Below are positions 28,001 to 37,118 of a stretch of 64,000 bases of DNA, piece after piece. The stretch's first letter is position 1, and the number at the start of each line of letters is the position of its first letter. The notes under the pieces are model-generated. The model saw only the letters and a program-made list of their open reading frames with translations. It had not been told where the DNA came from and did no database searches. The stretch comes from Streptomyces sp. NBC_00377. GTDB taxonomy: Bacteria > Actinomycetota > Actinomycetes > Streptomycetales > Streptomycetaceae. Made by a program: the position numbers and the translations under genes. Where the stretch lies: contig NZ_CP107958.1 of NCBI RefSeq assembly GCF_036075115.1, positions 5,766,001-5,830,000 on the forward strand, written 5' to 3'.

Positions 28001-30382
28001 TCAGCTCACGTCCGAGGCGTCCAGCCGGTAGATCGTCGACTGGTTGCTCTGCGCCGAGGTGTCCGTGCCCGAGACATCCGCGTCGGAGGTCTGCGAGCCG
28101 GAGGTCTGCGAGCCGGACGCGGCAGCCGAACCGGACGCGGAGCTCGACGTCGAGCCGTACTCGCTCGCCTTCACCGCCGTGCCGTTCTTCTGCACCCAGG
28201 CGGTGATCTCCTGGTTCAGGCTGCTGTTGCCGCCCATACCGCCGCCGCCGAGCTGGATGTAGTGCAGCTCGCCCTTCTTCACCAGTTCCTTGAGCCTGGC
28301 GAGGGTCATCGCCCGGTCGCTGCCGGTGAAGCCCCACATGGAGATGACGGGCTTACGGCTGCTGAGGATCAGCTGGCCCGCGCTCTGCGAGTTGGAGACC
28401 GCGATCAGCCAGGTGGCGCCGTCCTGGTGCTTCTCCAGGTACGAGATGAGCTCGCTGTCGGCGCCGCCCATGCCGCCGCCACCGCCCATACCGCCGCCGC
28501 CCGTGCCCCCGCCGGGGCCGCCGCCGGGAGCCGTGCCGCTTTCGCCGCCCTGGGCGCCACCGGGGAACTTCCCGTTCGTGCCGCCCTGTTGGCCGCCCTG
28601 GCCGCCGCTCGGTGCGCCGCCGTTGCCGCCGCCCTGCGGGAGTTCGCCGGTGCCGCCGCCCGGCGTCATCTGGCCGTTGCCGCCGCCGGGGAACTCGCCG
28701 CCGGCCTGGCCGCCCTGCTGGGTGCCGCCGGCCGCCTGGCCGCCGGGACCGCCGCCGAAGCCGCCCCGGCCGCCACCGCCGCCGAAGCCGCCCCGGCCGC
28801 CACCGCCGCCGGGACCGCCCATGCCGCCGCCGGTGGACGGACCCGCGGTCGGGTTCGTGCCGCCCATCATGCCGCCGGCCGAACCGAAGGCCGGCGAGGC
28901 GGCGTACGCCGTCGGACCGGCGAGAGCCGCCACGACCGCCGCGGCGACGGACGCGCCGAGCAGCCGGACCCGGGTGCCGGAGCTCGCGGACCGGAGGGCG
29001 GACAGGCCCGCGATCGCGAGGACCGTGAGCACCGCGACAGCCGGCCACAGCCAGGTGTTCCAGCCGGTGGCGCGCCGCAGCAGCACGACCGCCCAGACGC
29101 CGGTGACCGCGAGGCCCGCGGGCAGCACCCAGGACCAGCGGGCGTCGCCGCCGCGGAAGGCGCGCCACAGCATGACGCCGCCGCCCCCGCACAGCGCCGC
29201 GATTCCCGGGGCCAGCGCGGTCGTGTAGTACGGGTGCATCGTGCCCTCGGCCAGGGCGAAGGTCAGGTAGTGCAGCACCAGCCAGCCGCCCCACAGCACC
29301 AGGGCGGCGCGGGTCGGGTCGGTCCGCGGGGCGCGGCCGCGCAGCACCAGGCCGGCGACGAGCGCGATGCCCGCGAACGGGATCAGCCACGAGATCTGGC
29401 CGCCGAGCACGTCGTTGAACATCCGGCCGATGCCCGCGGTCCCGGCGAAGGAGGCCCCGCCCCCACCGCCCCCGCCGTTGCCCTCGCCGCCGAGGACCCG
29501 GCCCAGGCCGTTGTAGCCCATGATCAGGTCCCAGGCGCTGCCGTCGGTCGAACCGCCGATGTACGGCCGGTCGTCGGCGGGCACCAGGGACACGGCCGTC
29601 GCCCACCAGAAGCTGGCGACGGCCAGTGCCACGGCGGCCAGCGCCAGGTTCACGGCCTTCTTCTTCCAGCCGAGCCTCGACGCGTACAGGTAGACGCCGA
29701 AGACGGCGGGCAGGGCGATGTAGCCCTGGAGCATCTTGGTGTTGAAGGCGAGTCCGAAGCACACCGCGGAGCCGAGGAGCGGCAGCAGCCGGTCGTCCCT
29801 CGTGGCGCGCAGGGCGAGGGCCGCGCCGGCCACCATCAGCAGGACGAGGATCGTGTCCGGGTTGTTGTCGCGGTTGATGGCGACGGTGATCGGCGTCAGC
29901 GCGAGCACGAGAGCCGCGACGGCGGCGGACGCGTGTCCGAAGGCCCGCTTCACGCTGGAGTGCAGGATCCAGATCGTGCCCAGCGCCGCCGCGACCTCCG
30001 GCAGCATCATCTGCCAGGTGCCGAACCCGAAGGCCCGGCAGGACAGGCCCATGACCATGAGGGCGAACGGCGGCTTGTCGACGGTGATGAAGTTCCCGGC
30101 GTCCAGTGAGCCGAAGAACCACGCCTTCCAGTTCTGCGTGCCGCTGTAGACGGCAGAGCTGTAGAAGCTGTTGAGGCTCGACCCGGACAGGTTCCAGGAG
30201 TAGAGCACCGCCGCCAGGACCATGATCGCGATCAGCGCGGGCAGCGACCAGCGAGGCGCCCTGTCCGGCGGGGGCGTCGGCGGAGCCGTCGCGGAGGTGC
30301 TCGGCGGTGCCCAGTCCGGGGAGACGGCGGAGGGCGCGGTCGGGTGGGGGAGAGGATCGGTGGCAGATGTCACCCTGCGCAT
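28001..30382 (-). CDS. GT39-type membrane glycosyltransferase with glycine-rich region
   Basis: A large integral membrane protein (793 residues from ATG 30382) of the ArnT/PMT-like GT-C fold. About a dozen hydrophobic helices occupy residues 40-520. The first outer loop carries the VDKPPFALMVMGL motif typical of YkcB-like enzymes, which transfer sugars from polyprenyl phosphate donors. A glycine/proline/glutamine-rich stretch (28440-28870) then links to an extracellular C-terminal domain (SYLEKHQDGATWLIAVSNS...) that recurs in this family. It ends in a serine-rich tail. Acceptor unknown. The ATG lacks an obvious ribosome binding site. Confidence 0.85.
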   Translation of the reverse strand: MRRVTSATDPLPHPTAPSAVSPDWAPPSTSATAPPTPPPDRAPRWSLPALIAIMVLAAVLYSWNLSGSSLNSFYSSAVYSGTQNWKAWFFGSLDAGNFITVDKPPFALMVMGLSCRAFGFGTWQMMLPEVAAALGTIWILHSSVKRAFGHASAAVAALVLALTPITVAINRDNNPDTILVLLMVAGAALALRATRDDRLLPLLGSAVCFGLAFNTKMLQGYIALPAVFGVYLYASRLGWKKKAVNLALAAVALAVASFWWATAVSLVPADDRPYIGGSTDGSAWDLIMGYNGLGRVLGGEGNGGGGGGGASFAGTAGIGRMFNDVLGGQISWLIPFAGIALVAGLVLRGRAPRTDPTRAALVLWGGWLVLHYLTFALAEGTMHPYYTTALAPGIAALCGGGGVMLWRAFRGGDARWSWVLPAGLAVTGVWAVVLLRRATGWNTWLWPAVAVLTVLAIAGLSALRSASSGTRVRLLGASVAAAVVAALAGPTAYAASPAFGSAGGMMGGTNPTAGPSTGGGMGGPGGGGGRGGFGGGGGRGGFGGGPGGQAAGGTQQGGQAGGEFPGGGNGQMTPGGGTGELPQGGGNGGAPSGGQGGQQGGTNGKFPGGAQGGESGTAPGGGPGGGTGGGGMGGGGGMGGADSELISYLEKHQDGATWLIAVSNSQSAGQLILSSRKPVISMWGFTGSDRAMTLARLKELVKKGELHYIQLGGGGMGGNSSLNQEITAWVQKNGTAVKASEYGSTSSSASGSAAASGSQTSGSQTSDADVSGTDTSAQSNQSTIYRLDASDVS
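28440..28870 (-). repeat. Glycine-rich low-complexity tract in the GT39 gene
   Basis: Imperfect repeats of GGN/CCN triplets encode runs such as GGGGGRGGFGGGGGRGGF and GGMGGGGGMGG. The tract is in frame throughout and links the membrane part to the C-terminal domain. Confidence 0.85.
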
Positions 30383-30530
30383 GCTGTACGGCTGTTGTGG
30401 GTGGTCGCTGTGCCGAAGCTGGCTGTCGCCTGTGAGAACGCACAGGCGTCGGTAACGAGTTGCCCGGTCTTTCCTCAACACTCCAGGGATTCGTACAACC
30501 TTTCCTACGAACTCGTGTGTCAACAGGGGC

Positions 30531-31382
30531 ATGACTCACCGGATCTCTGGACGCAGAAGACTGCTCGGTGCCGGGCTCACCGCCGGCATCCTGATGGCCG
30601 GCGTGGCCGGCGCCGCCCCCGCCGAAGCCGCCACCCCCACCGTGACCTGCACGTCCTCCAAGGCGGGCCTCGCGGCCAAGCTGAAGAAGGACATCACCGC
30701 CGCACTCGCGACTCGCAAGGGCACGGTCGCCGTCGGCCTCTACGACCGCACCAACGGCACCACCTGCACCCTGCGCGCCTCCACCGCCTACGACTCCGCC
30801 AGTGTCGTCAAGGTCACCGTCCTGTCCGCGCTGCTGTGGGACGCGCAGAAGACCCGCCGAGCGCTGACCAGCCGGGAGAAGACCCTCGCCACGGCCATGA
30901 TCACCAAGTCGGACAACGCCTCCACCTCGACCCTGTGGAAACAGCTCGGCCTGACGAAGATCAAGAACTTCCTTGCGGCCGCGAAGATGACGCAGACCAA
31001 GCCGGGCGCGAACAACTACTGGGGCCTGACCCAGATCACCGTCACCGACGAGCAGAAACTGCTGAAGCTGCTCACCGCCAGGAACACGGTCCTCACCGAC
31101 GCCTCGCGCGCCTACGTCAACACGCTGATGGGCCAGGTCATCTCCTCGCAGCGCTGGGGCACCCCCTACGGGAGGCCCGCCGGGGTCAGCTGGCACGTCA
31201 AGAACGGATGGCTGTCGCGCGCCACGCAGGGCTGGCGGGTGCACAGCGTCGGCACGTTCAAGGGCGGCGGCCACGACTACGTCATGACCGTCCTCACCCA
31301 CGGCAACACCACGATGGACTACGGCATCACGACCATCCAGGGCGTCGCCAAGGTCATCCACAGGGACCTGGCCGCCTCCTGA
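30531..31382 (+). CDS. Exported beta-lactamase-fold serine hydrolase
   Basis: A 283-residue protein with an export signal (MTHRISGRRRLLGAG..., cut near AEA-A34) that is Tat-like. The serine penicillin-recognising triad is present: S91-V-V-K94, S127-D-N129 and K224-N-G226, which takes the place of KTG. No Glu166-type omega loop is obvious, so true beta-lactamase activity is uncertain; a carboxypeptidase or esterase is equally possible. It is divergent from the GT39 gene, and the next gene, also exported, starts 57 bp later. Confidence 0.85.
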   Translation: MTHRISGRRRLLGAGLTAGILMAGVAGAAPAEAATPTVTCTSSKAGLAAKLKKDITAALATRKGTVAVGLYDRTNGTTCTLRASTAYDSASVVKVTVLSALLWDAQKTRRALTSREKTLATAMITKSDNASTSTLWKQLGLTKIKNFLAAAKMTQTKPGANNYWGLTQITVTDEQKLLKLLTARNTVLTDASRAYVNTLMGQVISSQRWGTPYGRPAGVSWHVKNGWLSRATQGWRVHSVGTFKGGGHDYVMTVLTHGNTTMDYGITTIQGVAKVIHRDLAAS

Positions 31383-31439
31383 ACGAGCATGCACGCGGTG
31401 TTCCCCCGCACGTCACCGATCCGCCCTACGGTGACGCCC

Positions 31440-32528
31440 ATGCGCCTGCGAACCGTACTCGCCACCCTCACCGCCGGCCTGGCGGCGGCCGGCACCCTCA
31501 CCGCCGCCGGGCCCGCGAACGCCCGCCCGGCCACGAACACGGTCACCGACAAAGCCGTGGCCGTGGCCACGCCCACGGCCGGGCCCGCGGCAACCGGTCA
31601 CGCCTGTTCACCGGCCGTCTCCCTCGACCACTTCTCCGACGCCCTCGACAAGACGGCCTTCGACGGCACCTTCGTCGGCAACCTCTCCGCGCTCGCCGTG
31701 GAGCGGGACGGCTCCCTCGCCGCCGTCTCCGACCGCTCCTCCCTCTTCCGGCTGGACGCGAAGACCCTCGCCCCGACGTCGGTCGTCCCGCTCGCCGACG
31801 AGAGGGGCGCCGCGCTCGACAGCGAGGGCCTGGCCGTCGACCGGGACGGCAGCCGCCTGATCACCTCCGAGACCGAGCCGTCCGTGCGCCGCTACAGCCG
31901 TGACGGCAGGATCCTCGAACGCCTCCCGGTACCGTCCTCCCTCCTCGTCGCCCCCGCCGGCCGCGCCACCTCCAACCAGACCTTCGAGGGCCTGACCCTC
32001 CTCCCCGGCGGACACACCCTCCTCGCGTCGATGGAGTACGCGGTCTCCGGCGACAGCGCGGGCATCGTCCGCTTCCAGACCTGGCGGCGGCACCACGGCC
32101 GGTTCGCGCTCTCGGCCCAGTACGGCTACCGCACCGACTCCGGCCTCGGCGTCCCCGAGGTCCAGGCCCTGCCCGACGGCCGCCTCCTGGTCCTGGAACG
32201 CGGCTTCACCGCCGGCGTGGGCAACACGGTCCGCCTCTACCTCGCCGACCCCCGCCACGCGACGGACACCGCCGGCATCGCGAACCTGACGGGGCAGGAC
32301 GACGTACGCCTGATCGGCAAGACGCTCCTGACGGACCTCGTGACCTGCCCGTCACAGGGAGCGACGGCCGGACAGCCCCAGCCGAACCCGCTGCTCGACA
32401 ACATCGAGGGCATGGCGGTCACGGGCCGGGAGAAGGGCCGGGTCGAGGTCCTGCTGGTCAGCGACGACAACCAGAACGCCGTCCAGACGACCCGCTTCTA
32501 CTTCCTGCGGGTACGCGTCACCCGCTGA
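31440..32528 (+). CDS. Secreted phytase-like esterase
   Basis: A 362-residue exported protein starting MRLRTVLATLTAGLAAAGT with a clean signal peptide ending near ANA. The mature part has repeated beta-propeller-type blades (GNLSALAVERDGSLAAVSDRSSLF, SEGLAVDRDGSRLITSE, FEGLTLLPGGHTLLASMEYA, NIEGMAVTG) that match the esterase-like phytase family. I chose ATG 31440 rather than 31389 because it begins exactly at the signal peptide. It is probably in one unit with the preceding serine hydrolase. Phosphate ester hydrolysis is a family guess. Confidence 0.82.
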   Translation: MRLRTVLATLTAGLAAAGTLTAAGPANARPATNTVTDKAVAVATPTAGPAATGHACSPAVSLDHFSDALDKTAFDGTFVGNLSALAVERDGSLAAVSDRSSLFRLDAKTLAPTSVVPLADERGAALDSEGLAVDRDGSRLITSETEPSVRRYSRDGRILERLPVPSSLLVAPAGRATSNQTFEGLTLLPGGHTLLASMEYAVSGDSAGIVRFQTWRRHHGRFALSAQYGYRTDSGLGVPEVQALPDGRLLVLERGFTAGVGNTVRLYLADPRHATDTAGIANLTGQDDVRLIGKTLLTDLVTCPSQGATAGQPQPNPLLDNIEGMAVTGREKGRVEVLLVSDDNQNAVQTTRFYFLRVRVTR

Positions 32529-32702
32529 GACGCGCGGGAGACCGGGCGGCCGGCTCCCGCGGCCGCGGCGCCCCACGACGGCCCGACCCGGGGAGCGGAT
32601 TGTTGCGGAGGGATGAAATCCGCTTCCTTCGGCGTTGGTGCCTTCCGGCAGACCAGGACGACCGGGACGACCGGACGACCGGGACGACAGGAAGGCAGCG
32701 GC

Positions 32703-35700
32703 GTGGCAGTGCAGCAGGGGGAGCGGCAGCGAGGCTGGGCGCACAGACTGGCCGGGTACGCCTGGCGGCACCCGAAGGACGTCGTCCTCGCGCTCGGCTC
32801 CTCCCTCGGCGGCATGGCCGTCATGGCGCTGGTGCCCCTGGTCACCAAGGTGATCATCGACGACGTGATCGGCGACCACACCCGGGACATGGCCCCCTGG
32901 GCGGGAGCCCTGATAGCCGCCGCGGTGCTCGTCTACGCCTTCACCTACGTCCGCCGCTACTACGGCGGACGCCTCGCCCTCGACGTCCAGCACGACCTGC
33001 GCACCGACATGTTCGAGACGATCACCCGTCTCGACGGCCGGCGTCAGGACGAGCTGTCCACCGGCCAGGTCGTCGGCCGCGCCACCAGTGACCTCCAGCT
33101 CATCCAGGGCCTGCTCTTCATGCTCCCGATGACCGTCGGGAACCTCCTCCTCTTCCTGATCTCCCTGGTGATCATGGCGTGGCTGTCCCTGCCGCTCACC
33201 CTGGTCGCCCTCGCCGTGGCGCCCGCCCTGGCGTACATCGCCGGGCGCAGCCGGACGAAGCTCCACCCGGCCACCTGGTACGCCCAGGCGCAGGCGGCGG
33301 CCGTCGCGGGTGTGGTCGACGGAGCCGTCAGCGGCGTCCGGGTCGTCAAGGGCTTCGGCCAGGAGGACCAGGAGACGGGCAAACTGCGCGAGGTCGGCCG
33401 CCGCCTCTTCGCCGGCCGGCTCCGCACGATCCGCCTGAACTCGGCCTACACCCCCGCCCTCCAGGCCGTCCCCGCCCTCGGCCAGGTCGCCATGCTGGCG
33501 CTCGGCGGCTGGCTGGCCGTGCGCGGTCACATCACCCTCGGCACGTTCGTCGCCTTCTCCACCTATCTCGCCCAGCTCGTCGGCCCGGTCCGGATGCTCG
33601 CCGTGGTCCTCACCGTCGGCCAGCAGGCGCGCGCGGGCACCGAACGCGTCCTGGAGCTCATCGACACCGAACCGTCGATGACGGACGGCGCCAAGGCGCT
33701 GCCTGCCGACGCCCCCGCGACCGTCGAGTTCGACGACGTGGCCTTCGGCTACGACCCCGCCCGGCCCGTACTCGACGGCCTCAGCCTCGAGATCCGCGCC
33801 GGCGAGACCCTCGCGGTCGTGGGTTCCTCCGGCTCGGGCAAGTCCACGGTCTCCCTGCTCCTGCCGCGCTTCTACGACGTCACCCGGGGCGCCGTCCTCG
33901 TGGGCGGTCACGACGTCCGCGAGCTGAGCCTCGACTCGCTGCGGGCCGCGATCGGCCTGGTCCCCGAGGACTCGTTCCTGTTCTCCGACACCGTCCGCGC
34001 CAACATCGCCTACGGCCGCCCCGACGCCACCCAGGAGCAGATCGAGGCGGCCGCCCGCGCCGCCCAGGCCGACCGGTTCATCACCGAGCTGCCCGACGGC
34101 TACGACACGACGGTCGGCGAGCACGGCCTCACCCTCTCCGGCGGCCAGCGCCAGCGTGTGGCGCTCGCCCGGGCGATCCTCACCGACCCGCGCCTGCTGG
34201 TCCTCGACGACGCGACCTCCGCCGTGGACGCGGCGGTCGAGCACGAGATCCACGAAGCCCTCAAGCAGGTCATGCGCGGCCGCACCACGCTCCTCATCGC
34301 GCACCGCCGCTCCACCCTGGGCCTCGCCGACCGCATCGCCGTCCTCGACGCCGGCCGCCTCGCCGACCTCGGTACCCACGAGGAGCTCCAGGAACGCTCC
34401 GCGCTCTACCGCCGCCTGCTCACCGACCCCGACGAGCTCGGCGGCGTCTCGCCCGGCCACGCCCAGCCGGTGGTACAGCGCGAGGACACGACCGTCCGCG
34501 ACGAGCTGGACGCCGAGTTCGACGCCGAGCGCGGGGTGACCCCCCGGCTGTGGACCGGCGACCGGGAGCGCAAGGACACCGCCCTCTCCGGGATGCCGGC
34601 GACCCCCGGGCTCCTCGCCCGGATCGAGGCGCTGCCCCCGGCCGCCGACACCCCCGGCGTCGACGAGGAGCGGGCGGTCAGGCCGGAGGAGTCGTACGGC
34701 CTGCGCAGGCTGCTGAACGGTTTCGGCGCGCCCCTCCTCGTCAGCCTCGGCCTGGTCGCCGTCGATGCCGGGACGAGTCTGCTGCTGCCCGTGATGATCC
34801 GGCACGGCATCGACCAGGGCGTGACCCGGGCCGCGCTGGGCGCCGTCTGGGCGGCCTCGCTGCTCGCGCTGCTCGCCGTGCTGGTGCAGTGGGTCGCGCA
34901 GACCGGTGAGATCCGGATGACCGGCCGTACCGGCGAACGCGTTCTCTACACCCTCCGGCTGAAGATCTTCGCCCAGCTCCAGCGCCTCGGACTCGACTAC
35001 TACGAGCGGGAGCTGACCGGTCGGATCATGACGAGGATGACGACGGACGTCGACGCCCTCTCCACGTTTCTACAGACCGGCCTGGTCACGGCCTTTGTCT
35101 CGGTCGTCACCTTCTTCGGCATCATGGGCGCCCTGCTGGTGATCGACGTACAGCTCGCGCTGGTCGTCTTCGCGACGCTCCCGCCGCTGGTCGTCGCCAC
35201 GTACTTCTTCCGCCGGGCCAGCGTGAAGGCGTACGAGCTCGCCCGCGAGCGGGTGTCGACGGTCAACGCCGACCTCCAGGAGTCGGTGTCCGGGCTCCGG
35301 ATCGTGCAGGCCTTCGGGCGCGAGCGGGACGGCGCGGCACGGTTCGCGGAGCGCAGCGACAGCTACCGCAGGGCGCGCATCCGGGGCCAGTGGCTGATCT
35401 CCGTCTACTTCCCCTTCGTGCAACTGCTTTCGTCGGTCGCTGCGGCGGCGGTCCTGATCGCGGGTGCGGGCCGGGTGGAGGCGGCGACCCTCACCACCGG
35501 CGCCCTGGTCGCGTACCTGCTCTACATCGACCTGTTCTTCGCCCCCGTCCAGCAGCTCTCCCAGGTCTTCGACGGCTACCAGCAGGCGACCGTGTCCCTG
35601 GGCCGCATCCAGGAGCTGCTCCGGGAGCCGACGTCCACGAAGTCCGCCGACGAGCCGCTCGCGGTCCCCTCGCTGCGCGGCGAGATCGCCTTCGAGGACG

Positions 35701-36431
35701 TGCACTTCGCGTACGGTTCCGCCGACGCGCCCGAAGAGGCCCTGACCGGCATCGAGTTGAGCATCCCGGCCGGTCAGACCGTCGCGTTCGTCGGCGAGAC
35801 CGGCGCGGGCAAGTCGACCCTGGTCAAACTGGTGGCCCGCTTCTACGATCCCACCGGCGGCCGGGTCACCGTCGACGGCACGGACCTGCGCTCCCTCGAC
35901 CTCACCTCGTACCGCCACCGGCTGGGCGTCGTCCCGCAGGAGGCGTACCTCTTCCCCGGCACCGTGCGTGACGCCATCGCCTACGGCCGGCCCGACGCCA
36001 CCGACGCCGAGGTGGAGGCGGCGTCCCGGGCGGTCGGCGCGCACGAGATGATCGCCACCCTCGACGGCGGCTACCTGCACGAGGTCGCCGAGCGCGGCCG
36101 CAACCTCTCCGCCGGCCAGCGCCAGCTGATCGCGCTGGCCCGCGCCGAGCTCGTCGACCCCGACGTCCTGCTTCTCGACGAAGCGACGGCCGCCCTCGAT
36201 CTGGCGACGGAAGCCCTGGTCAACCAGGCCACCGACCGCCTGGCCGGCCGCCGCACGACCCTGGTGGTGGCCCACCGCCTGACCACCGCGGCCCGAGCGG
36301 ACCGTGTCGTGGTCATGGACCACGGCCGGGTGGTCGAGGACGGCACCCACGACGAGTTGCTGGCCCTCGACGGCAGCTACGCCCGCCTGTGGCGGACCTT
36401 CGTGGGTGAGGACGAGCCCGCGGCGGTGTGA
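32703..36431 (+). CDS. Single-chain double ABC exporter (TM-NBD-TM-NBD)
   Basis: A 1242-residue fusion of two type IV ABC exporter halves. Half 1: six helices, then a nucleotide domain with Walker A GSSGSGKST (374-382), signature LSGGQRQRV (478 onward) and Walker B LLVLDDATS, where Asp503 replaces the catalytic glutamate. Half 2 has GETGAGKST, LSAGQRQL and Walker B LLLDEATAALD with Glu1160 intact. This asymmetry matches heterodimeric exporters such as TM287/288. It probably exports lipids, peptides or drugs. GTG 32703 is preceded by GGAAGG; an upstream ATG at 32613 would add a repeat-encoded leader. It stands alone. Confidence 0.93.
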   Translation: MAVQQGERQRGWAHRLAGYAWRHPKDVVLALGSSLGGMAVMALVPLVTKVIIDDVIGDHTRDMAPWAGALIAAAVLVYAFTYVRRYYGGRLALDVQHDLRTDMFETITRLDGRRQDELSTGQVVGRATSDLQLIQGLLFMLPMTVGNLLLFLISLVIMAWLSLPLTLVALAVAPALAYIAGRSRTKLHPATWYAQAQAAAVAGVVDGAVSGVRVVKGFGQEDQETGKLREVGRRLFAGRLRTIRLNSAYTPALQAVPALGQVAMLALGGWLAVRGHITLGTFVAFSTYLAQLVGPVRMLAVVLTVGQQARAGTERVLELIDTEPSMTDGAKALPADAPATVEFDDVAFGYDPARPVLDGLSLEIRAGETLAVVGSSGSGKSTVSLLLPRFYDVTRGAVLVGGHDVRELSLDSLRAAIGLVPEDSFLFSDTVRANIAYGRPDATQEQIEAAARAAQADRFITELPDGYDTTVGEHGLTLSGGQRQRVALARAILTDPRLLVLDDATSAVDAAVEHEIHEALKQVMRGRTTLLIAHRRSTLGLADRIAVLDAGRLADLGTHEELQERSALYRRLLTDPDELGGVSPGHAQPVVQREDTTVRDELDAEFDAERGVTPRLWTGDRERKDTALSGMPATPGLLARIEALPPAADTPGVDEERAVRPEESYGLRRLLNGFGAPLLVSLGLVAVDAGTSLLLPVMIRHGIDQGVTRAALGAVWAASLLALLAVLVQWVAQTGEIRMTGRTGERVLYTLRLKIFAQLQRLGLDYYERELTGRIMTRMTTDVDALSTFLQTGLVTAFVSVVTFFGIMGALLVIDVQLALVVFATLPPLVVATYFFRRASVKAYELARERVSTVNADLQESVSGLRIVQAFGRERDGAARFAERSDSYRRARIRGQWLISVYFPFVQLLSSVAAAAVLIAGAGRVEAATLTTGALVAYLLYIDLFFAPVQQLSQVFDGYQQATVSLGRIQELLREPTSTKSADEPLAVPSLRGEIAFEDVHFAYGSADAPEEALTGIELSIPAGQTVAFVGETGAGKSTLVKLVARFYDPTGGRVTVDGTDLRSLDLTSYRHRLGVVPQEAYLFPGTVRDAIAYGRPDATDAEVEAASRAVGAHEMIATLDGGYLHEVAERGRNLSAGQRQLIALARAELVDPDVLLLDEATAALDLATEALVNQATDRLAGRRTTLVVAHRLTTAARADRVVVMDHGRVVEDGTHDELLALDGSYARLWRTFVGEDEPAAV

Positions 36432-36567
36432 GGGGGCCGGTGCGCGGGCGTCCGGCCGGCGGTCGCGGGGTTGGGGGTTCGGTACGCGCAACCATGGGGC
36501 GGCCGTCGTGCGTCCGTACATCAGTACGGCGATCGTGTGTACGGCGAACGTGGGAGGGGCGGGGACC

Positions 36568-36978
36568 GTGGGCGCAGGGACGAAACGTGTGACAGTCCGG
36601 CGGCTGGTGCTGGGACTGGCCCTGCTGATCGTGTCCGCGCTGCTCACCGTCGCGGTGCCGGGCAGCGCCCAGGCCGCGTCCTCGTCGTCCGCCGCGGTCT
36701 GCCCGGGCCGCAAGGTGCGGACGCTGACCTTCTCCACCGGCTCCGTACTGGTCTACAGGGGCGGCGGTTACGTCTGTGCCCTGACCGTCCAGAAGAACTC
36801 CGCCAGGAACCGGCTGATCGCGGTGAGCGTGCAGGCGCGCGGCCATGTCGCCGTGCGGAAGGCGAGGAAGCACACGCGCACCTCTCCGGCGGTCCGGGTC
36901 TACGCGGGACACCGGTGCGTGCGGGTGACGGGCGCGGTGGCCGGCGGCTCGTACCGCTCGGGCTGGATCCTCTGCTGA
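36568..36978 (+). CDS. Small secreted four-cysteine protein
   Basis: A protein of 136 residues from GTG 36568 (GGAGGGG upstream), or 129 from GTG 36589. A signal peptide VTVRRLVLGLALLIVSALLTV leads to cleavage after AQA. The mature domain of about 95 residues has four cysteines (CPGRK, VCALTV, HRCVRV, ILC-end), suggesting two disulphides, and is basic. I do not recognise the family. It follows the ABC exporter by 136 bp and precedes the peptidase. Confidence 0.7.
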   Translation: MGAGTKRVTVRRLVLGLALLIVSALLTVAVPGSAQAASSSSAAVCPGRKVRTLTFSTGSVLVYRGGGYVCALTVQKNSARNRLIAVSVQARGHVAVRKARKHTRTSPAVRVYAGHRCVRVTGAVAGGSYRSGWILC

Positions 36979-37118
36979 AACCGGCCGCCGGCCGCCCCGC
37001 TGGAGCCGCATCTTCCGGCGCGGGACCGATGTGACGCGCCAACCCCCTCTGGTGTGACGGGTGTTGCTCCGATAGCTTCCGGCGACGCACATCTGTCTCA
37101 CAGGGAGGGTGCACGCGC

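Noticed and set aside
30383..30532. Upstream start extending the GT39 protein by about 50 residues
   Set aside because: The extra residues are not transmembrane or family-like and would overlap the divergent hydrolase start.
32613..32702. ATG 32613 as the start of the ABC exporter
   Set aside because: The added 30 residues come from short DNA repeats (RTTGTTGRPGRQ) and lack conservation; GTG 32703 has a good ribosome site.
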